Positions 1-7,394 of a stretch of 64,000 nt of DNA are shown piece by piece; positions within the stretch are counted from its first letter, which is position 1; every line of letters starts with the position of its first letter. Below the pieces are notes generated by a model, which was given only the letters and a program-made list of their open reading frames with translations, was not told where the DNA came from and ran no database searches. This DNA comes from Bacillota bacterium (lineage in GTDB: Bacteria > Bacillota_I > Bacilli_A > Izemoplasmatales > Hujiaoplasmataceae): contig JAHIRM010000013.1 of assembly GCA_018818595.1 (NCBI GenBank), positions 124,001 to 188,000 of the forward strand. Direction: 5' to 3'. Both the position numbers and the translations under genes were made by a program.

Positions 1-1356
1 GGAAATGTACTTGAAGCGACTCCATATGAAACAAAAACATATGAATATTCAGATACATGGTTGGATCAATTAGAATCATATGATATAATTATTAATGGAA
101 ATTCATCCTCTCAAGAATTTACTTATGATAACCAAGGAAATCCAATATCAATTGATTATTTTACATATAATGGAACGGCCTATGATTCGGCCACCCTAAA
201 ATGGAGCGGAAGACAATTAACGCAAATTGACATTAATAATTCATCATCGACAGTGTTTAAGATTAAATATTATTATAATGATCAAGGATATAGAATAAGA
301 AAAGAACTGTATACTTGTCAAGAATTGATTGAAACATTAACTGAAACAATTGAATATACATTACTAGGGGACTCAGTAATATATGAGACACATGGCACTT
401 ATCAGATTTTATACACTTATGATTATGATGGAACACTCATCAGCTTTAATTATGATAATGATGATTATTTCTATTTTAGAAATCAACAAGGCGATATAAC
501 ACATATCCTTGACACGTCAGGAAATACCATAGTAAAATATCGATATGATGCATATGGCAATATAATTGATATTCAAGATGTTTCTCAAAACTGCAGTATA
601 TCATCTGTTAATTCATATACTTATCGTGGGTACAGGTTTGATTCAGAAATTAATATGTACTATTTAAACAGTCGATACTATAACCCTGAAATTGGTAGGT
701 TTATTAATGCAGATGGATTACTGGGTCAAACAGGGAATGTGCAATCTACTAATATGTACGCATATTGTGCAAACAATCCAGTAATGTATCTAGATCCTAG
801 CGGATTTTTCTCTATTAGTCAGTTCTTTGCGGGATCATTGTTAGTTCTGACAGCGGTTGCTGCTATATCTATATCAATTGCTACATTTGGTGCCGCAACG
901 CCTCTTGCTATGACAATCATTGCAGGGATTACTCTTGGAGCTGGTGTGCTTACGGGTATCAATGGACTCTCAACGATAGGTGAATCTTTTACTGAGTATA
1001 ACCTTATTAGAGACGGACTATTTAACAATATTCTAGGATTAAGCGACAATGCATACAATACCTATTCAGCCATAACCGCAGGCGTGGCTATCGTCGGTTC
1101 AATGGCATGTTCTATATGGCAAATTGCATCTCCAATAAAGGGATTTACTGATCACGGGCTAAAACAGGCTCTGTTTAGGGATGGACATGGAGTTGCAGGA
1201 AGTGCAATTAGGGATGCTGTTAGAAATCCGTTGAAGGTAATTCTTCAGCCTGATTTCGCTCTAAAGTATTTTGGCAAGAATGCAGTCGTAGTGTTAAATG
1301 AGCTTGGATATGTCGTAACAACATATGCCACAAATCACTTGGGATGGAGGTTTTGA
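1..1356 (+). CDS. RHS/YD-repeat polymorphic toxin, 3' part (5' end outside window)
   Basis: The reading frame is open from the first base, so this is the C-terminal 451 residues of a larger protein. The first ~200 residues are tyrosine-rich YD repeats (YRYDAYGN). They are followed by an RHS core: YYLNSRYYNPEIGRFINADG, then NPVMYLDPSG at about residues 259-268. In this family the core ends a shell that encloses a variable C-terminal toxin released near the core's end. Here the tip is a hydrophobic, glycine/alanine-rich stretch of about 110 residues, then a basic domain with DHGLKQALFRDG, AIRDAVRNP, KYFGKNAVVVLN and VVTTYAT. That H..R..K..T order resembles small BECR-fold RNase toxins, but this is inference. 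The stop lies 5 nt before the likely immunity start. Export route and target are unknown. Confidence 0.85.
   Translation, partial: GNVLEATPYETKTYEYSDTWLDQLESYDIIINGNSSSQEFTYDNQGNPISIDYFTYNGTAYDSATLKWSGRQLTQIDINNSSSTVFKIKYYYNDQGYRIRKELYTCQELIETLTETIEYTLLGDSVIYETHGTYQILYTYDYDGTLISFNYDNDDYFYFRNQQGDITHILDTSGNTIVKYRYDAYGNIIDIQDVSQNCSISSVNSYTYRGYRFDSEINMYYLNSRYYNPEIGRFINADGLLGQTGNVQSTNMYAYCANNPVMYLDPSGFFSISQFFAGSLLVLTAVAAISISIATFGAATPLAMTIIAGITLGAGVLTGINGLSTIGESFTEYNLIRDGLFNNILGLSDNAYNTYSAITAGVAIVGSMACSIWQIASPIKGFTDHGLKQALFRDGHGVAGSAIRDAVRNPLKVILQPDFALKYFGKNAVVVLNELGYVVTTYATNHLGWRF
775..797 (+). repeat. Parental RHS core/tip junction (NPVMYLDP codons)
   Basis: These codons close the RHS core of the intact gene. 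The right half, CCAGTAATGTAT followed by TAGATCCT, is shared with the orphan tip starting at 1661. The left half differs (AACAATC instead of ATTACTC), so the parental copy is not palindromic. Confidence 0.6.
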
Positions 1357-1361
1357 ATTCT

Positions 1362-1640
1362 ATGATTGAGATAACTTTATCAAAAGAAGAATTACAACTA
1401 TTTCATGAGGTTTTTTTGAAGTCGGATTACTTCAAACGGTTTGATATCACTAACCATAGTGTAAGAATCGATAATAATGAAAAGAAGAACCTTGAATATT
1501 TCATCGACCAAATTATGGATTACTTTATTCTGCATGGACTGAAGAAGAACTCTGAACCAAATTTGCTTGGCATCGAACTCGAAAATTTGAATGACAAATT
1601 TATAAAGGAATTACAGAAGATAAATGATGACCTAGTTTAA
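1362..1640 (+). CDS. Putative immunity protein for the RHS toxin
   Basis: This encodes 92 residues, acidic and probably helical, with no membrane segment or signal peptide. I do not recognise the family. The ATG at 1362 is preferred over the ATG at 1344 because GGAGG at 1346-1350, inside the end of the toxin gene, sits upstream of it. The gene follows the toxin stop immediately, which is the standard position for a cognate immunity gene in RHS/CDI loci. A small acidic cytosolic protein would fit binding to the basic nuclease-like tip. The immunity assignment comes only from position and size. Confidence 0.6.
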   Translation: MIEITLSKEELQLFHEVFLKSDYFKRFDITNHSVRIDNNEKKNLEYFIDQIMDYFILHGLKKNSEPNLLGIELENLNDKFIKELQKINDDLV

Positions 1641-1642
1641 TA

Positions 1643-2179
1643 TTGCTTAATTCTAGATACATTACTCCAGTAATGTATGTAGATCCTGAAGGAGAATTCC
1701 TGCACTTAATTGTTTTTGTGGTCGTTGTTTTGTTTTTAGCAACAACTATTGCTTTGACACCACCCGAAGAAAAATCAGGAGAAAATATATCAGTATCATT
1801 TTCTGCGAACCCAGATCCACTTGCGGTTGGATATGAATTTCTTGGAAAAGGACTTGAAGTTCAGTATATTGAGAATGGTACATCTTGTAATATATATGGT
1901 GAATGTAGTCAGTTTACATCTTTGAATGGCCAATTGGGATTATATGGAGCAAGTTTTACGACATCAGAAGGCGAAGATACTATGAGTTATTCTTATTCAA
2001 TATTTTATTTATCATATGATCCTCAGAATATTTTAGACATTAATTCATGGGGAGGAGGTATTTCACTTGGCTTTTCTGGAGGATTACCTTATATAGGATC
2101 TACTAGTGCATATTTGGACATTAATTTATTTGGTATAATAATAGATTTCTTTGGAGTTGGTAGCAATGGAACGTCATAA
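1643..2179 (+). CDS. Orphan RHS C-terminal tip 1 (putative toxin module)
   Basis: The frame opens with LNSRYITPVMYVDPEG. This is an RHS core remnant in which LNSRY is joined directly to PVMYVDP, with the intervening 30 or so core residues missing. A membrane segment follows (about residues 21-40), then a glycine/serine-rich, probably beta-structured region (ISVSFSANPDP, GGGISLGFSGG) of unknown function. The only start is TTG at 1643, with no Shine-Dalgarno sequence, so it may be untranslated unless recombined onto a full rhs gene. It overlaps the next gene by 14 nt. It is called an orphan tip because it retains core sequence; toxicity is inferred. Confidence 0.5.
   Translation: MLNSRYITPVMYVDPEGEFLHLIVFVVVVLFLATTIALTPPEEKSGENISVSFSANPDPLAVGYEFLGKGLEVQYIENGTSCNIYGECSQFTSLNGQLGLYGASFTTSEGEDTMSYSYSIFYLSYDPQNILDINSWGGGISLGFSGGLPYIGSTSAYLDINLFGIIIDFFGVGSNGTS
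1661..1677 (+). repeat. Palindromic junction repeat, copy 1
   Basis: The sequence is ATTACTCCAGTAATGTA. The first 14 bases form a perfect inverted repeat (ATTACT-CC-AGTAAT). It encodes ITPVM at the start of the orphan tip and recurs identically at 2807-2823. Confidence 0.75.
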
Positions 2180-2564
2180 TAGTGATTTGTTAAAGAGATA
2201 TAAAAAAAGCATTTCCATTGATACATTAATGTGTATGTTGCCAGAAGTGCTTTTTGGTCTTTTCTTTCCTGCAATTAAAAATATCTTTCAAGATAGCATT
2301 CATCTAGTACTAATTTGTACATTTCTTTTGTCCTTTCTTATATACTTATTTCTTGATATCATTTTCCTAAAAAGAAGCCTGGGAAAGAGATTGTACCGGT
2401 TGGTTATATTAAAGCAATCAGAAGACAGAAAAGTGAAATACTTTCATTACGTTTATAGACGCTTTTTGGAATTGGCCATTCATTCTTTATTTACCAGAAC
2501 TTTTAGTGATAAATGTCGAATAATTGAACAGGCAACACATACGAGAATTGATTATTTTGATTAA
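2166..2564 (+). CDS. RDD-like membrane protein, putative immunity protein of tip 1
   Basis: The protein has 132 residues with two or three hydrophobic segments (LPEVLFGLFFPAI; LVLICTFLLSFLIYLFLDIIF). The second is followed by KRSLGKRLYRLVI, the pattern seen after the second helix of RDD-family proteins. The ATG at 2166 is chosen over TTG 2151 because GGAG (2153-2156) sits at good distance. It overlaps the end of orphan tip 1 and so holds the immunity position. A membrane immunity protein would suit a tip that acts at the membrane, which is inference. Confidence 0.55.
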   Translation: MERHNSDLLKRYKKSISIDTLMCMLPEVLFGLFFPAIKNIFQDSIHLVLICTFLLSFLIYLFLDIIFLKRSLGKRLYRLVILKQSEDRKVKYFHYVYRRFLELAIHSLFTRTFSDKCRIIEQATHTRIDYFD

Positions 2565-2580
2565 TTTTTAGTCATAGTAA

Positions 2581-2682
2581 GTATGCAATGATTTTATATT
2601 CGGCTATAATATTGTAATTGGTTCTGTTGAGGATAATATATCGCGAATCAGAAACTATATTAGAAAAATTACAAATAATTAG
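2581..2682 (+). pseudogene. Degraded fragment between orphan tips
   Basis: A 34-codon open stretch without a start codon reads as an ordinary protein end (FIFGYNIVIGSVEDN, then ISRIRNYIRKITNN) and stops at TAG. I do not recognise the family. It may be the tail of a lost immunity gene from a partly deleted cassette. Chance openness cannot be excluded. Confidence 0.25.
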
Positions 2683-2737
2683 ATAGATTGATAGAATTGA
2701 TGATTTTCACCAATATAAATTATTTATCTAAACCTGC

Positions 2738-3184
2738 ATGAAACAACCGAAAATCAATCTATTTGATTCTACTTCAGATACATTCGAACTAAAAACATAT
2801 TATGCAATTACTCCAGTAATGTATTCGGACATAACCGGAAATGCACCTGAATGGTTAGGTTACGATATTAGTCTAATCCCAACAAAACAATTGAACAATT
2901 TTGTAGTAATTGATAAATCACTCGTTAGAACATCTAGTATATTTTATCCAGAGAATCGTGATGATTACACAAAGGCATGGTCTCTAGTATCTGGTGTGAT
3001 TGCAGCTAATTTCATGATGTCATTCTATACAGCAGCTGGTGGACTTACTTTCTTTGGATTATCAACTCTTAGTAGTGTGTTGATTGGTGTTGCATTTTGG
3101 GCTATAACTGTAGTTGCAATTGCCGTAATTATTTATGTTGTTGTAGATTCTATAGCAAGTACTAACGAGAATGGATGGGAGTAG
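2738..3184 (+). CDS. Orphan RHS C-terminal tip 2 (putative membrane-active module)
   Basis: Residues 22-38 read YAITPVMYSDITGNAPE followed by W. The PVMY.D..GNAPEW pattern marks the end of an RHS core in Firmicutes-type proteins. The rest is about 110 residues with two long hydrophobic segments (VSGVIAANFMMSFYTAAGG and SVLIGVAFWAITVVAIAVII), so the tip could insert into membranes. The ATG at 2738 has no Shine-Dalgarno sequence, and the residues before the junction do not look like RHS core. As with tip 1, this looks like a stored cassette rather than an independently expressed gene. It reaches to 5 nt before the next start. Confidence 0.5.
   Translation: MKQPKINLFDSTSDTFELKTYYAITPVMYSDITGNAPEWLGYDISLIPTKQLNNFVVIDKSLVRTSSIFYPENRDDYTKAWSLVSGVIAANFMMSFYTAAGGLTFFGLSTLSSVLIGVAFWAITVVAIAVIIYVVVDSIASTNENGWE
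2807..2823 (+). repeat. Palindromic junction repeat, copy 2
   Basis: This is identical over 17 bases to the copy at 1661-1677 (ATTACTCCAGTAATGTA), again encoding ITPVM at the point where RHS core similarity begins. Confidence 0.75.
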
Positions 3185-3188
3185 TAAC

Positions 3189-3524
3189 ATGAGAAAACAC
3201 ATACTATATTATTTAGTTATTATTTTATCAAACACCTTATATTTTTTTATTCCTTTTCCTTTAGTTTTAATATTGATATATGGAGTCCAGACTGTTTTTA
3301 CACTTCACATTTATCAAGAAATCAATCGAACGCTAGGAGATAGAGTAAAAACAATTATAGGACTATGGGCATTATCTGTAGTAATACAGTTTTCAGGAAT
3401 ATACTATGTAGCAGTGACCTATTTCACTAAATCAATTTATAGTGTTATTATAGCGTTGTGTTTGTCTATTGAAATATGGATCATAGCTGTAATAAGATAT
3501 ATAAAAGACAGGCAAAATAAATAA
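3189..3524 (+). CDS. Small integral membrane protein, putative immunity protein of tip 2
   Basis: The protein has 111 residues and four predicted membrane helices covering most of its length (YYLVIILSNTLYFFIPFPLV onward; the last is SVIIALCLSIEIWIIAVIRY), with a basic C-terminus. No family is recognised. The ATG at 3189 is preferred because GGGAG (3177-3181) precedes it. It follows the orphan tip by 4 nt. Position and membrane character suggest immunity against the hydrophobic tip, but there is no sequence motif to confirm it. Confidence 0.5.
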   Translation: MRKHILYYLVIILSNTLYFFIPFPLVLILIYGVQTVFTLHIYQEINRTLGDRVKTIIGLWALSVVIQFSGIYYVAVTYFTKSIYSVIIALCLSIEIWIIAVIRYIKDRQNK

Positions 3525-3551
3525 AAAATAGGATAAATCACATATCTCTGA

Positions 3552-3746
3552 CTATATTACTCCGGTAATGTCTCTAGAAGTTTATCTTTCGAGAAAGACC
3601 ATTTTGATGATTACATCGATTTATTGTTTGCAATCGATGGATTTCTAAAACTGGGTTATATGGAGTACTTCACATTAGTAATTGCGAAACCACTTTCTAA
3701 AAAGGTCCGAAAACATAGAGCTTTATTTCGTCTATTAGAGTTATAA
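3552..3746 (+). pseudogene. Remnant protein fragment downstream of junction copy 3
   Basis: In the frame offset from the ITPVM reading, 64 sense codons run without a stop. They give a protein-like charged and hydrophobic pattern (SLSFEKDHFDDYIDLLFAID, then FLKLGYMEYFTLVIAKPLSK) ending with LFRLLEL. No start codon with a ribosome site precedes it. I do not recognise it. It is best read as the tail of a former effector or immunity gene in a decayed cassette. Confidence 0.3.
3556..3571 (+). repeat. Palindromic junction repeat, copy 3 (one-base variant)
   Basis: The sequence is ATTACTCCGGTAATGT. Relative to copies 1 and 2 it has one A-to-G change inside the palindrome, leaving a T/G pair in the arm. 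Downstream similarity to RHS core is lost after ITPVM. Confidence 0.65.
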
Positions 3747-3886
3747 GAATAATACTGATTTTCAAGGAACCAATATAAGAAGGTTTTATTTTTCTGTGCC
3801 AAACAGAAAAACAAAAAAATTATATATGATTTGTTAATAACCAAGTAAAAAATAATAGATTCGATATTTATTTTTCAATTATATAG

Positions 3887-3892
3887 TATAAT
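3887..3892 (+). promoter_or_regulatory. -10 box of the 3916 gene
   Basis: TATAAT lies 24 nt before the start codon, in an AT-rich stretch. No convincing -35 box is seen at the normal distance. Confidence 0.4.
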
Positions 3893-3915
3893 GTATCTAA
3901 AGGGGGAATGAAAAT

Positions 3916-4305
3916 ATGAAAGCTGAATTATTAATGGATTTGCTAAAACAAGAAAAAATAATTGATGATCGTGGATTGTACTCGAAGATTCAAATTGTCT
4001 ACTCTGAATATGCAAAAGTCTTAAAAGTAGCAAGCGGAATGACAACTAGCGCTGGACAAGATGGCTATATAGGTGTTTATGAAAACTCATTAGTTTGTTT
4101 TGAACATAGTTTAATTGGCGGAAAACCAACTAAAGAAGTATTTAGAGTTCCTTTTGAAAACATTTTAGAACATGAATTGAGGAAAGGATTTTTAGGATTA
4201 TCATTTGTTTTATTGATTAAAACAAATGAAAGGAAATATAAATTAGTAGCTACTTTAACTCGAAAACAACAAATTCAAGCCATTGAAGATGCAATTAAAA
4301 AATAA
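3916..4305 (+). CDS. PH-like domain protein of unknown function
   Basis: This is a 129-residue cytosolic protein. After a helical N-terminus it has a run of predicted beta strands (GYIGVYENSLVCFEHSLIGG, VFRVPFENILEHEL, LSFVLLIKTNERKYKLVAT) and a final helix (TRKQQIQAIEDAIKK). That layout resembles bacterial PH-like (YokE/bPH) domains; the assignment is by pattern and tentative. GGGGG at 3901-3905 serves as a ribosome site. It has its own promoter and terminator, so it is monocistronic, and it separates the RHS array from the hydrogenase operon. Confidence 0.6.
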   Translation: MKAELLMDLLKQEKIIDDRGLYSKIQIVYSEYAKVLKVASGMTTSAGQDGYIGVYENSLVCFEHSLIGGKPTKEVFRVPFENILEHELRKGFLGLSFVLLIKTNERKYKLVATLTRKQQIQAIEDAIKK

Positions 4306-4320
4306 TTTTACTTAATATAA

Positions 4321-4345
4321 AACAACCTTGAAGGTTGTTTTTTTT
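4321..4345 (+). terminator. Intrinsic terminator of the 3916 gene
   Basis: Arms AACAACCTT (4321-4329) and AAGGTTGTT (4331-4339) are followed by a U tract. Confidence 0.85.
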
Positions 4346-4385
4346 AAAAAAAAAGATTGATTTCATGTAATTGAAATCAATCTTT
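4346..4385 (-). terminator. Intrinsic terminator of the hyd operon
   Basis: On the minus strand an 11-bp stem (GATTGATTTCA / TGAAATCAATC, 4355-4382) is followed by nine U residues (4346-4354). Confidence 0.85.
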
Positions 4386-4400
4386 AAAATATATAGTTTC

Positions 4401-6122
4401 TTATTTTTGTTTTCTGTCGTGATAATGAGTATGTAATAAATGATGTGATTTTTCACCTAGAGGTTGTTTCAAAAAATCATCATATAAAGCTTTTACTTCA
4501 GGATTTTCATGTGATTTCCGAAGAGCCATATTGGAGTCAACTTGATAAGTAGAATCAATACGTTGTTGACGGATTTCGTTAGTAGTTCCATAAGGTTGTC
4601 CACCTCCACCGATACATCCTCCAGGGCAACACATAATTTCTATGAATGCATAAGGAGAAGTATTGTTTCTTACTTGTTCAGCGAGTTTCTTAGCATTAGC
4701 TAATGTTTGAGCAACAGCAACTTTCACCATTGTTCCGCCTAAATTCACTTCAGCTTCCTTAATTCCTTCTAATCCTCTTAAATCTTTAAAATCAATTTTT
4801 TCAAGTGGTTTTCCATTTACAACTTCATAAACGGTTCGTAAAGCAGCTTCCATAACTCCGCCAGAAGCACCAAATATAGCAGCGGCTCCAGTAGTAATTC
4901 CGAATGGAGAATCAAATTTGCTTTCTTCAAGACTTGCTAAATCAATACCCATTTGTTTGATCATTTTTCCTAATTCACGAGTGGTTAATACAACATCTAC
5001 ATCAGGAGTTTTCCCATCTAAACTCATTTCATCGCGTTTTGCTTCATATTTTTTAGCTGTACAAGGCATTACAGAAACAACGAAAATATCTTTTGGATTA
5101 ATTCCTGTTTTTTCAGCATAATAAGATTTTGCTAAAGAACCAAACATTTGTTGAGGTGATTTACAAGATGAAATGTGATCTAAAACGTCGGGGAAATGTT
5201 GTTCAGCATAATTAATCCAACCTGGGCAACAAGAAGTCATCATTGGTAACACTCCACCAGTTGTAATTCTATGAATCAATTCATTTCCTTCTTCGATAAT
5301 TGTTAAATCAGCAGTAAAATCTGTGTCAAACACCATATTAAAGCCTAATAATTTCATAGCTGAGACTAGTTTTCCAGTAACAATACTTCCTGCTTTTAAT
5401 CCAATTTCCTCACCAAGTGATACTCTAACAGCTGGAGCTACTTGAACGATAACATGTTTTGACTCATCGTTTAAAGCGTGCCATAAAATATCGGTATCAT
5501 CTTTTTCCATAATTGCACCGACTGGACATACGCTCGCGCATTGTCCACAGAAAGTACAAAAATCATCGGATAAATTATGTTCATAAGCTGCAGTGATTCT
5601 TACACCATGTCCTCTACCCATAAAACCTAAAACGTTTGTGGATTGAATGTTTTTACAAACATCAATGCAACGGCCACATTTAATACAACGATTGGGGTTT
5701 CTAACGATAGAAGGATTGGAATCATCGATTGGTTGAGGTTGTAACACAGATGGGAAACGGTTTTCATCGATTCCTAATGTTTTTGCAAGCGATTGAAGTT
5801 CACAATTCATGTTTTTAACGCATACAGTGCAATTCGTATCATGATTTGATAAAATTAATTCAGTGATTGTTTTTCTCGCATTTAAAACTCTAGGAGAATT
5901 TGTGTTAATAACCATTCCTTCTCTTACTGGAGTAGAACAAGAAGTTACTAATCCCTTTTGACCAACAATTTCGACTACACAAATTCGGCAATCAGATTTG
6001 ATGTCTAAATCAGGATAATAACAAAGTGTTGGAATATTGATATTATTTTCTTTTGCCGCATGTAAAATAGTAGTATTTTCTTTTGCAGAAACTTTTACAT
6101 TGTTTATGACTAAATTAACCAT
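4401..6122 (-). CDS. hydA: [FeFe] hydrogenase catalytic subunit HydA, NAD-linked type
   Basis: This 573-residue protein has all the cofactor sites of the family. A [2Fe-2S] plant-type site uses C34, C45, C48 and C62; a His-ligated [4Fe-4S] site uses H94, C98, C101 and C107; two [4Fe-4S] sites lie at C146-C156 and C189-C199. The H-cluster motifs are TSCCPGW (C298/C299), MPCTAKK (C354) and MCCPGGCIGGGGQP (C499, C503). It reduces protons to H2 (or oxidises H2) with electrons delivered through HydB and HydC. The start is supported by AAGGAGG 7 nt upstream. It is the last gene of hydCBA, 12 nt after hydB. The C-terminal tail is histidine-rich. Maturases HydEFG are not in the window. Confidence 0.95.
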   Translation of the reverse strand: MVNLVINNVKVSAKENTTILHAAKENNINIPTLCYYPDLDIKSDCRICVVEIVGQKGLVTSCSTPVREGMVINTNSPRVLNARKTITELILSNHDTNCTVCVKNMNCELQSLAKTLGIDENRFPSVLQPQPIDDSNPSIVRNPNRCIKCGRCIDVCKNIQSTNVLGFMGRGHGVRITAAYEHNLSDDFCTFCGQCASVCPVGAIMEKDDTDILWHALNDESKHVIVQVAPAVRVSLGEEIGLKAGSIVTGKLVSAMKLLGFNMVFDTDFTADLTIIEEGNELIHRITTGGVLPMMTSCCPGWINYAEQHFPDVLDHISSCKSPQQMFGSLAKSYYAEKTGINPKDIFVVSVMPCTAKKYEAKRDEMSLDGKTPDVDVVLTTRELGKMIKQMGIDLASLEESKFDSPFGITTGAAAIFGASGGVMEAALRTVYEVVNGKPLEKIDFKDLRGLEGIKEAEVNLGGTMVKVAVAQTLANAKKLAEQVRNNTSPYAFIEIMCCPGGCIGGGGQPYGTTNEIRQQRIDSTYQVDSNMALRKSHENPEVKALYDDFLKQPLGEKSHHLLHTHYHDRKQK

Positions 6123-6134
6123 TTCATTTCCTCC

Positions 6135-7394
6135 TTATATTCTTTCCGGATGTTCGATACGGTCGAGATAATCATCACGGAAATACCTAAGGGTAGAAAT
6201 AATGGCAGTCGGTGATGTTTGGCCTAATCCGCATAGTGAAGTTTGATGCATCACACGTGCAAGCGATTCTAAAGAAATGAAATCTTTAATGGTTGCGGTT
6301 CTTTCAATAAATTTTTTGATGATGTTTACAAGTTGAATGTGTCCTTCGCGACAAGGAGTACATTTTCCACAAGATTCATGTTCAAAAAAATGCACGGTTT
6401 TAAGTAAAATATCAAATAGGTCATAGCGATCATCAATAACAATAATAGCCCCTGCACCTGTTTTTGACTCGAACTCTTCAAATCGTTCGAAATCAATAAT
6501 CATATCAAGCATATATTCTGGGATGATAGGACCACAAGCCCCACCTAATTGAACCATTTTAATTTTTCGGTCATTTTCAACGCCTTTTCCTAATTGAACA
6601 ATGACATCACGAATTGGAACACCAAAGGGGATTTCAAAAACGCCTTTGTTTTTAACATTTCCAGAAAGTGAAAGTAATTTCGTTCCTGTAGAAGAAGGAG
6701 TTCCAATTTTAGCAAAATTTGCGCCTGTCATTTCGATAATGGTTGGAATAGTAGAAAAAGTCTCTACATTGTTAATAAGTGTTGGTTTATTAAACAATCC
6801 TTTAGAAGTTGGAAAAGGAGGTTTAACACGTGTACGGCCAGGTTTGCCTTCAATAGACTCAATTAATGCAAACTCTTCACCACAAACGTAAGATCCAGCT
6901 CCTGAACGCACTTCAAGTTCGAAGTTAAAATTTTTATTTAGGATATGAGCTCCTAAATAACCTCTTTTTTTAGCTTCATCAATGGACCATTTCATAATTC
7001 CAATCGCTTTTTGATATTCACCACGAATATAGATGTATCCTTTTGTAGCTCCAGTTGAATAAGCAACAATAATCATACCTTCGATTATTTGGTGAGGATC
7101 ATTTTCCATTAAATAACGATCTTTAAAGTTTCCTGGTTCGCCTTCGTCAGCGTTACAGATAATATATTTTTCTTTATCTGATTCTTTTGCAAGACCCATC
7201 ATTTTTTTAGCAACTGGGAAACCTGCACCACCACGTCCGCGAAGATAAGAAGTTTCAATTTCTTCAATAATAGAAGTTTTTTCCATAGACAATGCTTTTG
7301 TTAAGTTTTGATAACCATTAAAGTTAATATAATCATCAATAGATAGGGGATTAATTTTTCCAAATCGTTTGGAAATTAATTTCATTTCGATCAT
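6135..7394 (-). CDS. hydB: NADH-dependent hydrogenase subunit HydB (NuoF-like), short form
   Basis: The 419 residues cover the NuoF/HndC core: flavin site GRGGAGFP (53-60), nucleotide site RSGAGSYVCGEE (163-174), and a [4Fe-4S] site ESCGKCTPCREG plus TSLCG (C342, C345, C348, C388). The subunit takes electrons from NADH through FMN. Compared with the ~600-residue HydB/HndC of bifurcating hydrogenases, it lacks both the N-terminal [2Fe-2S] domain and the C-terminal 2x[4Fe-4S] ferredoxin domain, ending 31 residues after C388. The start at 7394 overlaps the hydC stop by 4 bp (ATGA), implying coupled translation. Confidence 0.92.
   Translation of the reverse strand: MIEMKLISKRFGKINPLSIDDYINFNGYQNLTKALSMEKTSIIEEIETSYLRGRGGAGFPVAKKMMGLAKESDKEKYIICNADEGEPGNFKDRYLMENDPHQIIEGMIIVAYSTGATKGYIYIRGEYQKAIGIMKWSIDEAKKRGYLGAHILNKNFNFELEVRSGAGSYVCGEEFALIESIEGKPGRTRVKPPFPTSKGLFNKPTLINNVETFSTIPTIIEMTGANFAKIGTPSSTGTKLLSLSGNVKNKGVFEIPFGVPIRDVIVQLGKGVENDRKIKMVQLGGACGPIIPEYMLDMIIDFERFEEFESKTGAGAIIVIDDRYDLFDILLKTVHFFEHESCGKCTPCREGHIQLVNIIKKFIERTATIKDFISLESLARVMHQTSLCGLGQTSPTAIISTLRYFRDDYLDRIEHPERI

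Larger units (their letters stand above)
3525..3915. other. Gene-free stretch with cassette debris
   Basis: No intact gene is seen here. It holds the third junction repeat (3556-3571), a start-less 65-codon open stretch (3552-3746), a 9-bp stem hairpin at 3789-3811 (TTTTTCTGT, 5-nt loop, ACAGAAAAA) without a terminator-like U tract on either strand, and the -10 box of the following gene. It reads as the decayed end of the RHS tip array. Confidence 0.5.

Noticed and set aside
3789-3811. Hairpin with a 9-bp stem as a transcription terminator
   Set aside because: The U runs are inside the stem; no U tract follows on either strand.
3656-3844. Minus-strand open frame of 62 codons in the RHS debris region
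   Set aside because: No ribosome site, Phe/Tyr-rich low-complexity translation of AT-rich DNA, and it lies opposite a more protein-like plus-strand fragment.
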